Origin: Methylobacterium currus
Lineage (GTDB): Bacteria; Pseudomonadota; Alphaproteobacteria; Rhizobiales; Beijerinckiaceae
Assembly: GCF_003058325.1 (NCBI RefSeq)
Contig: NZ_CP028843.1
Span: forward strand, 3,469,501-3,533,500
DNA: 64,000 nt
Direction: 5' to 3'
The translations under genes and the position numbers were made by a program. The notes below the pieces were generated by a model. The model made no database searches, was not told the DNA's origin, and saw only the letters and a list, made by a program, of their open reading frames with translations. Below are positions 1-9,084 of the stretch, in pieces; position 1 is the stretch's first letter, and each line of letters begins with the position of its first letter.

Positions 1-906
1 GCCGCCCCGGCCCTCCCGGGCCTCGCCGCCGCGACGCGGCGCCAGCGCCGCCTCGCCTACTGGCAGGCGATGCCGCTGGGATTGGTCTTCCTCGCCTTCT
101 TCCTGGTGCCGCTGGCGCTGACGCTCGTCGTCAGCTTCTGGGAGTACAACGAGTACGAGATCATCCCGGCCTTCACGCTCCAGAACTACGCCGACGTGTT
201 CGAGGGCTGCCTGTCGGGGGGCGACCTCTGCACCACCTTCCGGACCTACCTGTCGACGCTGAAGTTCTGCCTGCTCGGCTGGGCCGCGACGCTGGGAATC
301 GGCTTCACGGTCGCCTATTTCGTCGCCTTCCACGTCCGCTCGACGGCGATGCAGACGGTGCTCTTCCTGATCTGCACCATCCCGTTCTGGACCTCGAACG
401 TGATCCGGATGATCGCCTGGATCCCGCTGCTCGGCCGCAACGGCCTCGTCAACGACACGCTGATCGGCCTCGGCCTGATCCGCACCCCGATCGAGGGGCT
501 GCTCTATTCCGACTTCTCGGTGGTGCTGGCCTTCATCCACCTCGACACGGTGTTCATGATCGTGCCGATCTTCAACTCGATGATGCGGATCGACCGCTCG
601 CTGATCGAGGCCGCCACCGATGCCGGCGCGACGCCCTGGCAGACGCTGTGGAACGTCATCGTGCCGCTCTGCAAGCCCGGCATCGCCATCGGGTCGATCT
701 TCGTCCTGACCCTGATCATGGGCGACTTCGTCACCGTGGGCGTCATGGGGGGTCAGCAGATCGCCTCGGTCGGCAAGGTGATCCAGGTACAGATGGCCTA
801 CCTGCAATTCCCCGCGGCCGCCGCCAACGCGGTGGTGCTGCTCGGCGCCGTGATGGTGCTGATCGCCGCGCTCACCCGCCTGATCGACCTGCGCCGGGAG
901 CTTTAG
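1..906 (+). CDS. ABC transporter permease, PotB/spermidine-putrescine type (5' end cut by window)
   Basis: Inner-membrane permease of a binding-protein-dependent importer. The frame is open from base 1, so the true start lies outside the window or among the first codons; an internal ATG at 70 is probably not the start because the coding frame and an Arg-rich N-terminal stretch continue upstream of it. About six hydrophobic segments are visible. The cytoplasmic EAA loop (LIEAATDAGATPWQ, near codon 200) is the ABCC-ATPase docking motif of the binding-protein-dependent permease family. The second permease starts 4 bases after the stop, so the two form a heterodimer pair in one operon whose ATPase and binding protein must lie upstream. 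Substrate is inferred as polyamine, opine or a related compound from similarity to PotB/PotC; it cannot be fixed from sequence alone. Confidence 0.85.
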   Translation, partial: AAPALPGLAAATRRQRRLAYWQAMPLGLVFLAFFLVPLALTLVVSFWEYNEYEIIPAFTLQNYADVFEGCLSGGDLCTTFRTYLSTLKFCLLGWAATLGIGFTVAYFVAFHVRSTAMQTVLFLICTIPFWTSNVIRMIAWIPLLGRNGLVNDTLIGLGLIRTPIEGLLYSDFSVVLAFIHLDTVFMIVPIFNSMMRIDRSLIEAATDAGATPWQTLWNVIVPLCKPGIAIGSIFVLTLIMGDFVTVGVMGGQQIASVGKVIQVQMAYLQFPAAAANAVVLLGAVMVLIAALTRLIDLRREL

Positions 907-910
907 AGAG

Positions 911-1807
911 ATGCGCCGCGACGGGCCCCGCTCCTTCTCGTTCTACGTGCTCGCGGCCTTCTTCGGGCTGTTCGTGCTCTTCCTCTACGGGCCCACCCTG
1001 ACGATCCTGGCGCTCAGCTTCCAGGGCCCGCAGGGCGGCCTCACCTTCCCGATGAACGGGGTCTCGACCTTCTGGTTCTCGCGCCTCTGGGCCGGGCTCG
1101 GCGTGGTCGACATCTGGGCGGCGTTCCGGCGCTCGCTGGCGCTCGGAATCGTGGTGATGGGGCTCACGGTCACGATCGCGTTCTTCGCAGGGCTGGCCTT
1201 CCGCAAGGGCTTCCTCGGCCAGACGCCGCTCTTCTACACCGCGGTGGCGAGCCTGATCGTGCCCTCGATCGTGGTGTCGCTCGGAATCGGCCTCGAGTTC
1301 CGGCTCATCGACGAGGGGATCAAGGCGCTCGCCGCCCGGATCGGCTGGGGCTTCCTCCAGGACCACGGCACCGTGATGGGGATGTTCACCTCAGGCTTGG
1401 GCGCCCACCTGACCTGGACCCTGCCCTTTGGCCTCCTGATCATGTTCGCGGTGTTCAACCGCTTCAACCCGGCCTACGAAGAGGCCGCCCGCGACCTCGG
1501 CGCCACCGGGCCGCAGTCGCTGCGCCACGTCGTGGTCCCGATCATCCTGCCGTCGCTGGTCGGCGTCGCCTTGTTCGGCTTCACCCTGTCCTGGGACGAG
1601 CTCGCCCGCACCAGCCAGGCGATCGGCGGGCGCAACACCCTGCCGCTGGAACTCCAGGGCCTCACCACCACCGTGACGACGCCGGAGATCTACGCGCTCG
1701 GCACCGTCACGACGGGCGTCTCGCTCCTCGTCATCGGCCTTGCCTTCGGCAGCTTCCTCGCGATCCAGCGCCGGCGCGCCCGGAGGGTGACGCTGCCGGG
1801 CACCTGA
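911..1807 (+). CDS. ABC transporter permease, PotC type
   Basis: Second inner-membrane permease of the same importer, 298 aa. It has an N-terminal transmembrane helix, about six helices in all, and an EAA-type loop (EEAARDLGATGPQSL, near residues 190-205) for ATPase contact. The ATG at 911 follows the upstream permease stop by 4 bases with a purine-rich GAGAG stretch serving as a weak ribosome site, which indicates translational coupling. The protein is of normal PotC length. The operon appears to end here: the next 150 bases are non-coding and the following gene is an unrelated porin. Confidence 0.85.
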   Translation: MRRDGPRSFSFYVLAAFFGLFVLFLYGPTLTILALSFQGPQGGLTFPMNGVSTFWFSRLWAGLGVVDIWAAFRRSLALGIVVMGLTVTIAFFAGLAFRKGFLGQTPLFYTAVASLIVPSIVVSLGIGLEFRLIDEGIKALAARIGWGFLQDHGTVMGMFTSGLGAHLTWTLPFGLLIMFAVFNRFNPAYEEAARDLGATGPQSLRHVVVPIILPSLVGVALFGFTLSWDELARTSQAIGGRNTLPLELQGLTTTVTTPEIYALGTVTTGVSLLVIGLAFGSFLAIQRRRARRVTLPGT

Positions 1808-1957
1808 CCCAGGCGGTGGCCCGGCAGACACACCTCCGTCACAATCCAGCAAAAGCCCGGCAAGCCGGCGCCCGGCGCCGTTGAAGCCTGCCCCTGGGTC
1901 GCGCACTCTCCCCAACGTCAAGGATCCGCATCGGCGGACGGACCGGGGGAGCAGCGG

Positions 1958-3628
1958 ATGCGGGCGAGCAGGCGGCTTCTCGGGTCGGTGGCCGGGCTCG
2001 CCGCCCTGCAGGGGGCCGGGCATGGGGTCATGGCTGCGGACTTGGCCGCGGACTTGGCTGCGGACTTGGCCGCACGCTTGGCCGCGCACCCGCGGACGCC
2101 GGTCGAGTATGTCCGGGTCTGCACGACCCACGGCACCGGCTTCTTCGTCGTCCCCGGCACGGACACCTGCCTGCGGGTCTCCGGCCGGGCGCAGTTCCAC
2201 GCCGGCTACGTCCAGTCCTACAGCCGCTCCGGCGTCAACGGCGATCTCACCAATTACTGGGGCGCCGGCCGCCTCAACCTCGACGCCCGCACCCAGACCG
2301 CCTACGGCACCTTACGCGCCTTCGTGCGCGTCGACCTCGTCAGCCGCACCGGCAACTACGTCACCTCGGGCTCGCAGCAGCGCATCGCCCGGGCGTTCCC
2401 GGCGCTCGGCGTCGACACGTTCGGCCGCGCGCAGCAATTCGTGAACGTCGACAAGGCCTTCATCCAGTTCGCCGGCCTCACCGCCGGCCGCGCCGCGTCG
2501 TTCTACGACTTCTACGCCCATGATTTCGAGATCGCGGCGGCCTCGCTCGGCTCCGACCTGTTCTCCACCAACCTTATTGCCTACACGGCGAAGGTCGCGG
2601 ACGGCGTCTCGGCGACGCTGTCGATCGAGGACCCGATCTACCGCAAGAACCCGGTCTTCGGGAACGGCATCGCCGGCAACACCGCGAGCCAGTTCCAGAT
2701 CTTCGCCCCCAGCAACGGCAACTTCGCCCCGCTCGTCGTCACCGACGCCGCCGGCTTGCCGGTGGGCGAGGCGTTCTACGACGTGGCGCAGCGCTCGCGC
2801 CTGCCCGACATCGTCGCCGTGCTGCGCTACGACGGGTCGTGGGGCTCGGTGCAGGCCTCGGCCGCCCTGCACGAGATCAACACCGGCAACGCCGCGTCGC
2901 TGACGCGCTTTTCCGGCGCGCCGACGGGCGCCGTCGCGACCCCGCGCCCGGCGACGGCTTACGGCTTCGCGGTCCAGGGCGGCCTCAAGCTCAACCTGCC
3001 GACGATCGCGGCCGGCGACGCACTCTATCTCCAGGGCGCCTATGGCGACGGCGCGACGCTCTATACCGGCTACGCCAACTACACCGGCAGCTACACCGCG
3101 ACCGCCTCGCTCGGCCAGGGCACCGCGGTGCCGCAGGATTTCGTCGACGCGGTGCTCGATCCCGTCACCGGCCGCCTCGACCGCTCGACGAGCTGGACGA
3201 TCCTCGCCTCCTACCTGCACAACTGGAACCCGAACTGGCGCTCGGCGGCCTTCGGCAGCTACGGCGAGATCGCGTTCGGCAAGGCGGCGCGGACCGGCCT
3301 CGGCCTCCTCAACTTCGCCGGCATCCCGAACCCGGCCCTGCGGCCCGGGGCCTTCGCGCTCAACGGGACCTTGCGGGACGCCAACCAGCTCGTGGCGGGC
3401 CTCAACCTGATCTGGTCGCCCGTGCGCGAGCTCGATATCGGGCTCGAGGGCCTCTACAGCCGCGTCGGGCTCCAGTCCGGCCGCACGATCGATCTCGGCC
3501 GCACGCCCGGTGCCGTCGTCGCCGACGTGGTCGACGGCGTGCCGGTCACCGCGACCGGCGCCCCGCTGCGGACGGTGAGCAGCACCGACGTGTTCCAGTT
3601 CCGCATGCGGGTCCAGCGCGAGTTCTGA
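1958..3628 (+). CDS. Outer-membrane porin, alphaproteobacterial Porin_2 type
   Basis: Outer-membrane beta-barrel porin, 556 aa including the signal. A signal peptide (MRASRRLLGSV, then a hydrophobic stretch to about residue 27) is followed by a repeated DLAA segment and then the family-typical start of the mature barrel, with a Cys pair (VRVCTTHG and DTCLRVSG) and a FHAGY strand. The C-terminus ends in QREF with a terminal Phe, the usual outer-membrane assembly signal. Strands alternate polar and aromatic residues throughout. A GGGGGAG ribosome site lies just upstream of the ATG. The length is slightly greater than many rhizobial porins, partly because of the N-terminal tandem repeat. It stands alone as a monocistronic gene. 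Confidence 0.85.
   Translation: MRASRRLLGSVAGLAALQGAGHGVMAADLAADLAADLAARLAAHPRTPVEYVRVCTTHGTGFFVVPGTDTCLRVSGRAQFHAGYVQSYSRSGVNGDLTNYWGAGRLNLDARTQTAYGTLRAFVRVDLVSRTGNYVTSGSQQRIARAFPALGVDTFGRAQQFVNVDKAFIQFAGLTAGRAASFYDFYAHDFEIAAASLGSDLFSTNLIAYTAKVADGVSATLSIEDPIYRKNPVFGNGIAGNTASQFQIFAPSNGNFAPLVVTDAAGLPVGEAFYDVAQRSRLPDIVAVLRYDGSWGSVQASAALHEINTGNAASLTRFSGAPTGAVATPRPATAYGFAVQGGLKLNLPTIAAGDALYLQGAYGDGATLYTGYANYTGSYTATASLGQGTAVPQDFVDAVLDPVTGRLDRSTSWTILASYLHNWNPNWRSAAFGSYGEIAFGKAARTGLGLLNFAGIPNPALRPGAFALNGTLRDANQLVAGLNLIWSPVRELDIGLEGLYSRVGLQSGRTIDLGRTPGAVVADVVDGVPVTATGAPLRTVSSTDVFQFRMRVQREF
2036..2083 (+). repeat. 12-bp tandem repeat inside the porin gene, about four units
   Basis: Unit GCGGACTTGGCC occurs three times nearly perfectly and a fourth time with changes. 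It encodes the residues ADLA repeated just after the predicted signal cleavage site. Because 12 is divisible by three, gain or loss of units would keep the frame. Confidence 0.85.
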
Positions 3629-4194
3629 CCGCCAGAAGGCCGCGCCGCGCCCCCCGGCGGCAGGCATTATGCCGCATGACCTGCGCCGCCGGACGCCGTT
3701 CCGGGCGCCGGATCGGCCCTGCGAGGCCGTCCGGGGCATCGCTCAGCCGCGGCGCGTCCGTCTTCCGGGCACCGCCGCCATATTATCCTGTGTCATTCGC
3801 CAAACTCTACCGAAGTCACCTCTGCGGCCGAGCCGGACTACGGGCGACGAAACCGTCCAGTCTTCGTCCCCGGCGCATCTCGGTATGTTTTCCCGACAAC
3901 TCGCTCGCCCGATTGCAGCCGCATTCTGGTTTTTGCTGCAATGCAGCAAAACCATCGAGACCACGGCGTTGCGCCGTTCCGACTGGTGAAACGGACCACC
4001 GCAAAACCGTTCCATCACGGCCGCGTGAAAATCCAGTCGGGCCAGAATCAACTACAAAGGATCAGTTAAAAAATTTGATCCAATTTCGCAGTGCGGTATT
4101 TCAAGAACAACCGCATCAACGAGTGACATGGGCCGCCTCCGGGCGGGCCCGTGATCGTGGGTGCACAACCGCAACGCTTCGATCGGAGGTCCCG
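3629..4194. other. Intergenic region between porin and exopolysaccharide genes
   Basis: No convincing gene. The stretch becomes more AT-rich toward 4030-4090 (for example CAGTTAAAAAATTTG near 4062), as expected of a promoter, and holds a perfect 21-bp palindrome at 3931-3951. Short open frames on both strands lack family features. Confidence 0.6.
3931..3951. promoter_or_regulatory. Perfect 21-bp palindrome, candidate operator
   Basis: Arms TTTTGCTGCA and TGCAGCAAAA flank a single central A. It lies about 245 bases before the start of the polysaccharide gene set. The short centre is typical of a dimeric regulator site rather than a terminator. No regulator gene is adjacent, so the binding protein is unknown. 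Confidence 0.45.
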
Positions 4195-5847
4195 GTGACC
4201 CAGTCGTCTTCCCGCTCGCGCCCGCAGGCGCCGCATCGGCACCGTGGCCTCGTCCGGCTCTCGAGCGTCAGCCTGGCCTCGGTCCTCGCCCTCTTGATCG
4301 GGACCTCCGTCCTGCCGCCGCTGGTGGCCGACCAATCGGACCGGGCGGTCGTCAACGCGCCGGTGGCGCTCCTGACCGCGCCGATCGCCGGCGACATCGC
4401 GGCGATCCCCGTGAAGGCCGGCGACAGCGTGGAGCCGGGCGCGCTGCTGGCGCGGATCGCCAATCCGCGGGTCGACCGCACGACGGCGATCCAGCTCGAC
4501 AGCAAGGTGACGGACCTGCGCGAGCGGGCGCTCTCGGCCGAGCGCAAGCGCCTGTCGAACCTCGCCTATCTCGAGAGCCTCGACGGCGCGATCAAGCTCC
4601 AGTCGGAGGGCATCGCCCAGATGTTCCGCTCCGAGATCGAGGGCCTGCGGGCCAAGATCGCCTCGGCCCAGGCCTCGGCGGAGGAGAAGAAGGTCCTGAT
4701 GGACCGGCAGGTCAACATGGTGTCGCGCAACGTCGCCAGCCCCGACATGGTCAAGTCGACCTCGCAGGCCTACGCGGCGGCGCAGCAGGAGCAGAAGGCG
4801 GCCGAGGCCAAGCTGTTGCAGAAGACGACCCAGCTCGAGGGCCTGAGCCGCAAGGTCTATGCCGGCGAGGAGCTGAGCGGGCTGGCAGAGATCACCCAGA
4901 AGCGCATGGCGATCTTCTACGACGCGCAGCGCCTCGAGATCGAGGAGACCGAGCTGAAGGCGGCGCTCGCCGAGCAGCAGCGGCTGCTCGCGCGCGAGAA
5001 TACCCGCATGGACAGCCTGTCGGGCACCGAGATCCGTGCGCCCGGCGGCGGCTTCGTGCTCAATGTCGGGGCGAGCGTCGGCCGCCACGTCACCGCCGGC
5101 GACAGCCTCGCCGCCCTCGTCGATTGCGAGCAGAGCTTCGTCGTCGCGATCTTCTCCTACCGCCAGGGCCAGAACCTGCAGGTCGGCAGCCGCGTCACGA
5201 TCGATGGCGGGCCGGCGGGCTCCCAGCCCGGCACGGTGACCGAGATCCTGCCGAAGACCAGCGACAAGGCCGACGCCGCCTACGCGGTGCCGTTCCCGCA
5301 GACCGAGCGGCGCGAGCTCTACGTCCTGGTCAAGCCCGATCCGGCCCCGGCCCCGGCTCCGGCCACCGCCAGCAGCGCGCTTCCCGCCAACAGCTGCGGC
5401 GTCGGCCGCTGGGTCAGCGTGACCCGCGAGGCCGGCTGGGTGCCCTCGACCTCGATGCTGTGGCGCTCGGTCGGCGACCACGCCGCCAGCCTCGTCACCC
5501 AGGCCAGCACCGTCGTGACGGCGGCATTGAAGCCCCTTACCGCCGAGACCGTCATCGCCGCCACCGAGCCGGCCCCCGCCGCTCCGGCCGGGCCCCCGCC
5601 GCAGGACCAAGCGAAAACGTCGCCGCAGGCGCCTGCGGTCCCGTCGCCCCAGGTCCTGTCAACCCAGCTCCCGGCGATCGCAGCGCCCGAGACCACGGCC
5701 TCGACCGTACCGGCGGCGCGCGCCGCGCCGCAGGCCGCCGGGCCCGGCGCCGAGGCGATGCCGCTGCCGCCCCAGCGCCCCCAGGAATTCGGGCAGGCCC
5801 CGGCCGAGCCGAAGCGGGCGCGCCGCGAGCAGCGGGCCGAGCGCTGA
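4195..5847 (+). CDS. HlyD/membrane-fusion-like protein of a polysaccharide synthesis unit (BgsB-like)
   Basis: Predicted periplasmic adaptor anchored by one N-terminal helix (near residues 20-45), 550 aa. A lipoyl-like half motif (APIAGDIAAIPVKAGDSVEPG, split by a hairpin) follows, then a long coiled coil of about 170 residues, the returning half (IRAPGGGFVLNVGASVGRHV) and a beta-barrel section. The last 170 residues are Pro/Ala-rich and low in complexity. The GTG at 4195 was chosen because GGAGGT lies 4 bases upstream; the frame is open far upstream but without family features. Similar HlyD-like proteins pair with GT2 synthases in alginate (Alg44) and in rhizobial mixed-linkage beta-glucan synthesis (BgsB). 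Placement just before the other two genes supports that role. No PilZ domain was seen. Confidence 0.75.
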   Translation: MTQSSSRSRPQAPHRHRGLVRLSSVSLASVLALLIGTSVLPPLVADQSDRAVVNAPVALLTAPIAGDIAAIPVKAGDSVEPGALLARIANPRVDRTTAIQLDSKVTDLRERALSAERKRLSNLAYLESLDGAIKLQSEGIAQMFRSEIEGLRAKIASAQASAEEKKVLMDRQVNMVSRNVASPDMVKSTSQAYAAAQQEQKAAEAKLLQKTTQLEGLSRKVYAGEELSGLAEITQKRMAIFYDAQRLEIEETELKAALAEQQRLLARENTRMDSLSGTEIRAPGGGFVLNVGASVGRHVTAGDSLAALVDCEQSFVVAIFSYRQGQNLQVGSRVTIDGGPAGSQPGTVTEILPKTSDKADAAYAVPFPQTERRELYVLVKPDPAPAPAPATASSALPANSCGVGRWVSVTREAGWVPSTSMLWRSVGDHAASLVTQASTVVTAALKPLTAETVIAATEPAPAAPAGPPPQDQAKTSPQAPAVPSPQVLSTQLPAIAAPETTASTVPAARAAPQAAGPGAEAMPLPPQRPQEFGQAPAEPKRARREQRAER

Positions 5848-5858
5848 GGGCGCGGCGG

Positions 5859-7085
5859 GTGAAAGCCCTCCTCGCCGCCCTCGCCCTGGCGACCGGCCTC
5901 GCGGCGCCGATGAGGGCCCTTCCGGCGCAGGCCGCACCCGCCCTGTGCGGGGCGGTCGGCTCCGCCCTCGACGCGGCGGCGCCCGACGGAGGGCCCGCCT
6001 TCGCGGCGAGCTACGGTCCGGGCCCCGGCGAGGCCCAGGTGCCGGCGCCGTTGCGCAACGCGGCCTTCGCGTATGACAACGCCCTGGCGGTGATGGCGCT
6101 CACCGCCTGCGGTGACGAGGCCCGCGCCCGCCGGATCGGCGACGCGTTCCTGGCCGCCCTCGCCGCGGACCGCACCTTCGCGGACGGGCGGGTGCGCAAC
6201 GCCTACCGGGCCGGCCCGGTGACCGCGCGCCCGGTGCTGCTGCCGGGCTGGTGGGACACGGAGCGGAATGGCTGGTCCGAGGACCGCTACCAGGTCGGCA
6301 GCGCTACCGGCAACGTCGCCTGGGTCGGCCTCGCGCTGATGACCCTGCACGACGCCACCGGCGAGGCGCGCTACCGGGCCGGCGCCGTCCGGCTCTTGAC
6401 CTGGATCACCGCCAACGCCGCCGCCGCGGACGGGCGGGGCTTCACCGGCGGCCGCGACGGCTACGACCCCGAGCAGGCGCCGCTGCCCTGGGCCTCGACC
6501 GAGCACAACCTCGACGTCGTGGCGCTGGGAACCTGGCTTGGACCCGAGGGTGCCGGAGCGGCGCGCGCCGCCCGCGCCTTCGTCGACGCGGCGTTCGACG
6601 CGAAGGCGGGCTGCTTCCGGATGGGGACCGGGCCGGACGGGCGGATGCGCGGCACGGCCGAGATCGCCCTCGACACCCAGCTCTGGCCGCTCCTCGCAGT
6701 GGCCGAGCCGCCGGCGTCCTGGCGCCGGGCTCTGCCTTGCGCCGAGGCCCGCCTCGCCGTGACGGGCGGGTTCGACTTCAACGACGACCGCGACGGGCTG
6801 TGGGTCGAGGGCACGGCGCAGGCCGCCCTCGCCTATCGGGCCGTCGGCGAAGGCAAGCGCAGCGCGGCGCTGCTGGCCGGCGCGATGCGGGAGCGGGCGC
6901 CCTCCGGCCTCCTCTACGCCACCCGCGAGGCGAAGGTGACGACCGGCCTGATGATCGGCCCCGCCAGCACCGGGCCGGACTTCCTGTATTTCCGCCGCCC
7001 GCATCTCGGCGCCACGGCCTGGGCCGTGCTGGCGCAGGCGGGCTGGAACCCCTTCGACGGCAAGAGTCTGCCGGCAAACCCTTGA
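5859..7085 (+). CDS. Secreted alpha/alpha-toroid-like protein of the polysaccharide unit
   Basis: Exported protein of 408 aa, function unproven. The GTG start lies 11 bases after the preceding stop and gives a clean signal peptide (VKALLAALALATGL... ending near AQA). The body contains repeated helix pairs with Trp- and Gly-rich loops (GWWDTERNGWSEDRYQVGS; STEHNLDVVALGTWLG; GGFDFNDDRDGLWVEGTAQ), a pattern seen in six-hairpin glycosidases, lyases and epimerase-like folds. An acidic Glu/His motif (TEHN) and a DDRDG loop could be catalytic. It sits between the HlyD-like gene and the GT2 synthase with tight spacing, so it probably trims, cleaves or helps release the polymer, as cellulases do in bcs operons. 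I do not recognise a precise family. Confidence 0.6.
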   Translation: MKALLAALALATGLAAPMRALPAQAAPALCGAVGSALDAAAPDGGPAFAASYGPGPGEAQVPAPLRNAAFAYDNALAVMALTACGDEARARRIGDAFLAALAADRTFADGRVRNAYRAGPVTARPVLLPGWWDTERNGWSEDRYQVGSATGNVAWVGLALMTLHDATGEARYRAGAVRLLTWITANAAAADGRGFTGGRDGYDPEQAPLPWASTEHNLDVVALGTWLGPEGAGAARAARAFVDAAFDAKAGCFRMGTGPDGRMRGTAEIALDTQLWPLLAVAEPPASWRRALPCAEARLAVTGGFDFNDDRDGLWVEGTAQAALAYRAVGEGKRSAALLAGAMRERAPSGLLYATREAKVTTGLMIGPASTGPDFLYFRRPHLGATAWAVLAQAGWNPFDGKSLPANP

Positions 7086-7095
7086 GGTCGCACGC

Positions 7096-9042
7096 ATGTT
7101 CAGCACTCCCGGCGACGTCTCGACGGTGCTCGCCCTCAACCTCGCGGTCGCGCTGGCGCTCTACGCCCTGCCGTCCCTGCTGGTGCCGCAGCGCGCCTAC
7201 GATCGCTGGGTCTTCGGCGGCCTCACGGCGGCGCTCGTCGTCACCTACCTCGCCTGGCGCTGGACCGACACCCTGCCGCCCCTCGAGCTCTCGGCCGAGG
7301 CGTTGTGGCCGTACCTGTTCTTCACCTTCGAGGCGGTGGCGATCACCTACACGCTGATGTCGATCGCGATCCTGATGCGCTACAAGGACCGCTCGGCGGA
7401 GGCCGATCGGGCGCAAGCCCGCCACGCGGCCGCGGATGACTGGCCGGCGGTCGACGTCTTCATCTGCACCTACAACGAGCCGCTCGACGTGCTCGAGAAG
7501 TCGATCCTGCCGGCGCTCGCCATCGACTACCCGCACAAGACCGTGTGGGTGCTCGACGACACGCGGCGCGACTGGCTGCGCGACTACTGCGAGACGGTCG
7601 GCGCGCGCTACCTGCGCCGGCCCGACAACAAAGGCGCCAAGGCGGGCAACCTCAATAACGGCCTGCGGGCCACCGCCGCCGAGACCGACGCCCCCCTGAT
7701 CCTGGTGCTCGACGCCGATTTCGCGCCGCAGGCGGACATCCTCACCCGCATGGTCGGCCTGTTCGACGATCCCCGCGCCGCGGTGGTGCAGTCGCCGCAA
7801 TTCTTCTTCAATGCCGACCCGATCCAGCACAACCTTTCGGCCTCCGAGAGCTGGGTCGACGACCAGCGCATCTTCTTCGACGTGTTCCAGCCGGCCAAGG
7901 ACGCCTGGGGCTGCTCGTTCTGCGTCGGCACCTCGTTCCTGGTCCGCCGCGACCGGCTGAACGAGATCGGCGGCTTCCCGGACGCGGCGATCTGCGAGGA
8001 CCTCAACCTCTCCTGCGGCATGATGCGGGCGGGCTACCGCACCCACTGGCTCAACGAGCGCCTCAGCATGGGCCTCTCGGCCGAGGGCCTGCCGGAATAC
8101 ATCACCCAGCGCACCCGCTGGTGCCTCGGCACGATGCAGGTGGCGCTTTTGCGCTCTGGCCCGCTCTTCGGCTCCGGCTACACCCTGGTCCAGCGGCTGC
8201 ATTTCATTCACGGCGTGCTGAACTGGCTGTGCAAGCCGTTCATCGTGCTGATGCTGATCGCGCCGTCGATCTACTGGTTCGCCGGGCTGCCGGCCTTCCA
8301 GGCCGATTACCTGTCGTTCCTGCGCTTCGGCCTGCCGATGCTGCTCGCGGTCTGGGCCTACAATGGCTGGATCTCGGGCTCGCGCACCCTGCCGCTGTTC
8401 ATGGAAGTCACCCACACCATGACGGCGTTGCCGATCACCGTGACGCTGGCGGTGGCCGCCGTGAAGCCGTTCGGCCGACCGTTCAAGGTGACCGACAAGG
8501 GCGGCGACCGCTCGCGGATGACGGTGCGCTGGCGCCTCGCCGCCTTGTTCGGCGGATTCTCGCTGCTCTCGGCCTTCAGCATCGTCTGGGCCTTCGTGGC
8601 GCCGGACGCCGCGACGGAAGTGTCCTCGATGGATTACTTCAACCTGGTCTGGGCCGGCGTCGCCATGGTGCTGACCTTCGTGGCCTTCCTGGTCTGCTTC
8701 GAGTACCCGCGCGGGGACCTGCTGTTCCCCTGCGAGCTCGACGCGACGCTTCAGGCCGGCGGCCTGTCGGTGCCCGCCCGGATCACCCATCTGTCGACCG
8801 ACCGCGCCACCTTCGACCCGGACGTGCCGGTCCCGGACGGCGCGGTGCTCCACCTGCCCGGCATCGGCGCCGTGCCGGCCTCGCCCCTCGGCGAGGGCCT
8901 GGTGCGGCTCGAACCGGATTTCGCCCAGCGCCGCGCCCTGGTGCTGATGCTCTACGGCGCGCCACGGGACACGATCGCCCGCCAGGCCCGCCTGTCGGGG
9001 GCGATGGCCGGGCTGGTGCGGCGGGGATTCGGGCTGTCGTGA
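7096..9042 (+). CDS. Family 2 glycosyltransferase, BcsA/BgsA-type beta-glucan synthase
   Basis: Processive inner-membrane polysaccharide synthase, 648 aa. The GT2 signature is complete: VFICTYNEP with the first Asp near 118, DAD at 206-208, the ED pair at 301-302 and QRTRW at 338-342. Two helices precede the catalytic domain and about four to five follow it. The C-terminal 110 residues hold a PilZ-like beta section (FPCELDATL, GLSVPARITHLS) but no RxxxR and no clear D/NxSxxG, so the canonical c-di-GMP site seems absent or replaced. Genes for BcsB, BcsC and a bcs-type endoglucanase are missing, while an HlyD-like gene is present; this matches Sinorhizobium bgsBA, whose synthase makes mixed-linkage beta-glucan without a PilZ domain. 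The exact product is inference. Confidence 0.8.
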   Translation: MFSTPGDVSTVLALNLAVALALYALPSLLVPQRAYDRWVFGGLTAALVVTYLAWRWTDTLPPLELSAEALWPYLFFTFEAVAITYTLMSIAILMRYKDRSAEADRAQARHAAADDWPAVDVFICTYNEPLDVLEKSILPALAIDYPHKTVWVLDDTRRDWLRDYCETVGARYLRRPDNKGAKAGNLNNGLRATAAETDAPLILVLDADFAPQADILTRMVGLFDDPRAAVVQSPQFFFNADPIQHNLSASESWVDDQRIFFDVFQPAKDAWGCSFCVGTSFLVRRDRLNEIGGFPDAAICEDLNLSCGMMRAGYRTHWLNERLSMGLSAEGLPEYITQRTRWCLGTMQVALLRSGPLFGSGYTLVQRLHFIHGVLNWLCKPFIVLMLIAPSIYWFAGLPAFQADYLSFLRFGLPMLLAVWAYNGWISGSRTLPLFMEVTHTMTALPITVTLAVAAVKPFGRPFKVTDKGGDRSRMTVRWRLAALFGGFSLLSAFSIVWAFVAPDAATEVSSMDYFNLVWAGVAMVLTFVAFLVCFEYPRGDLLFPCELDATLQAGGLSVPARITHLSTDRATFDPDVPVPDGAVLHLPGIGAVPASPLGEGLVRLEPDFAQRRALVLMLYGAPRDTIARQARLSGAMAGLVRRGFGLS

Positions 9043-9084
9043 GACCCGAGCGGAACGTCGCGGCCCGGAATCGCCGTGACCGCC

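Noticed and set aside
2839..4194. Upstream extension of the HlyD-like frame
   Set aside because: Overlaps the porin in another frame and lacks any domain; the GTG at 4195 has a good ribosome site.
5319..7139. Long minus-strand frame opposite the polysaccharide genes
   Set aside because: Shadow of a GC-rich coding region; the plus-strand frames carry clear signal peptide and glycosyltransferase motifs.
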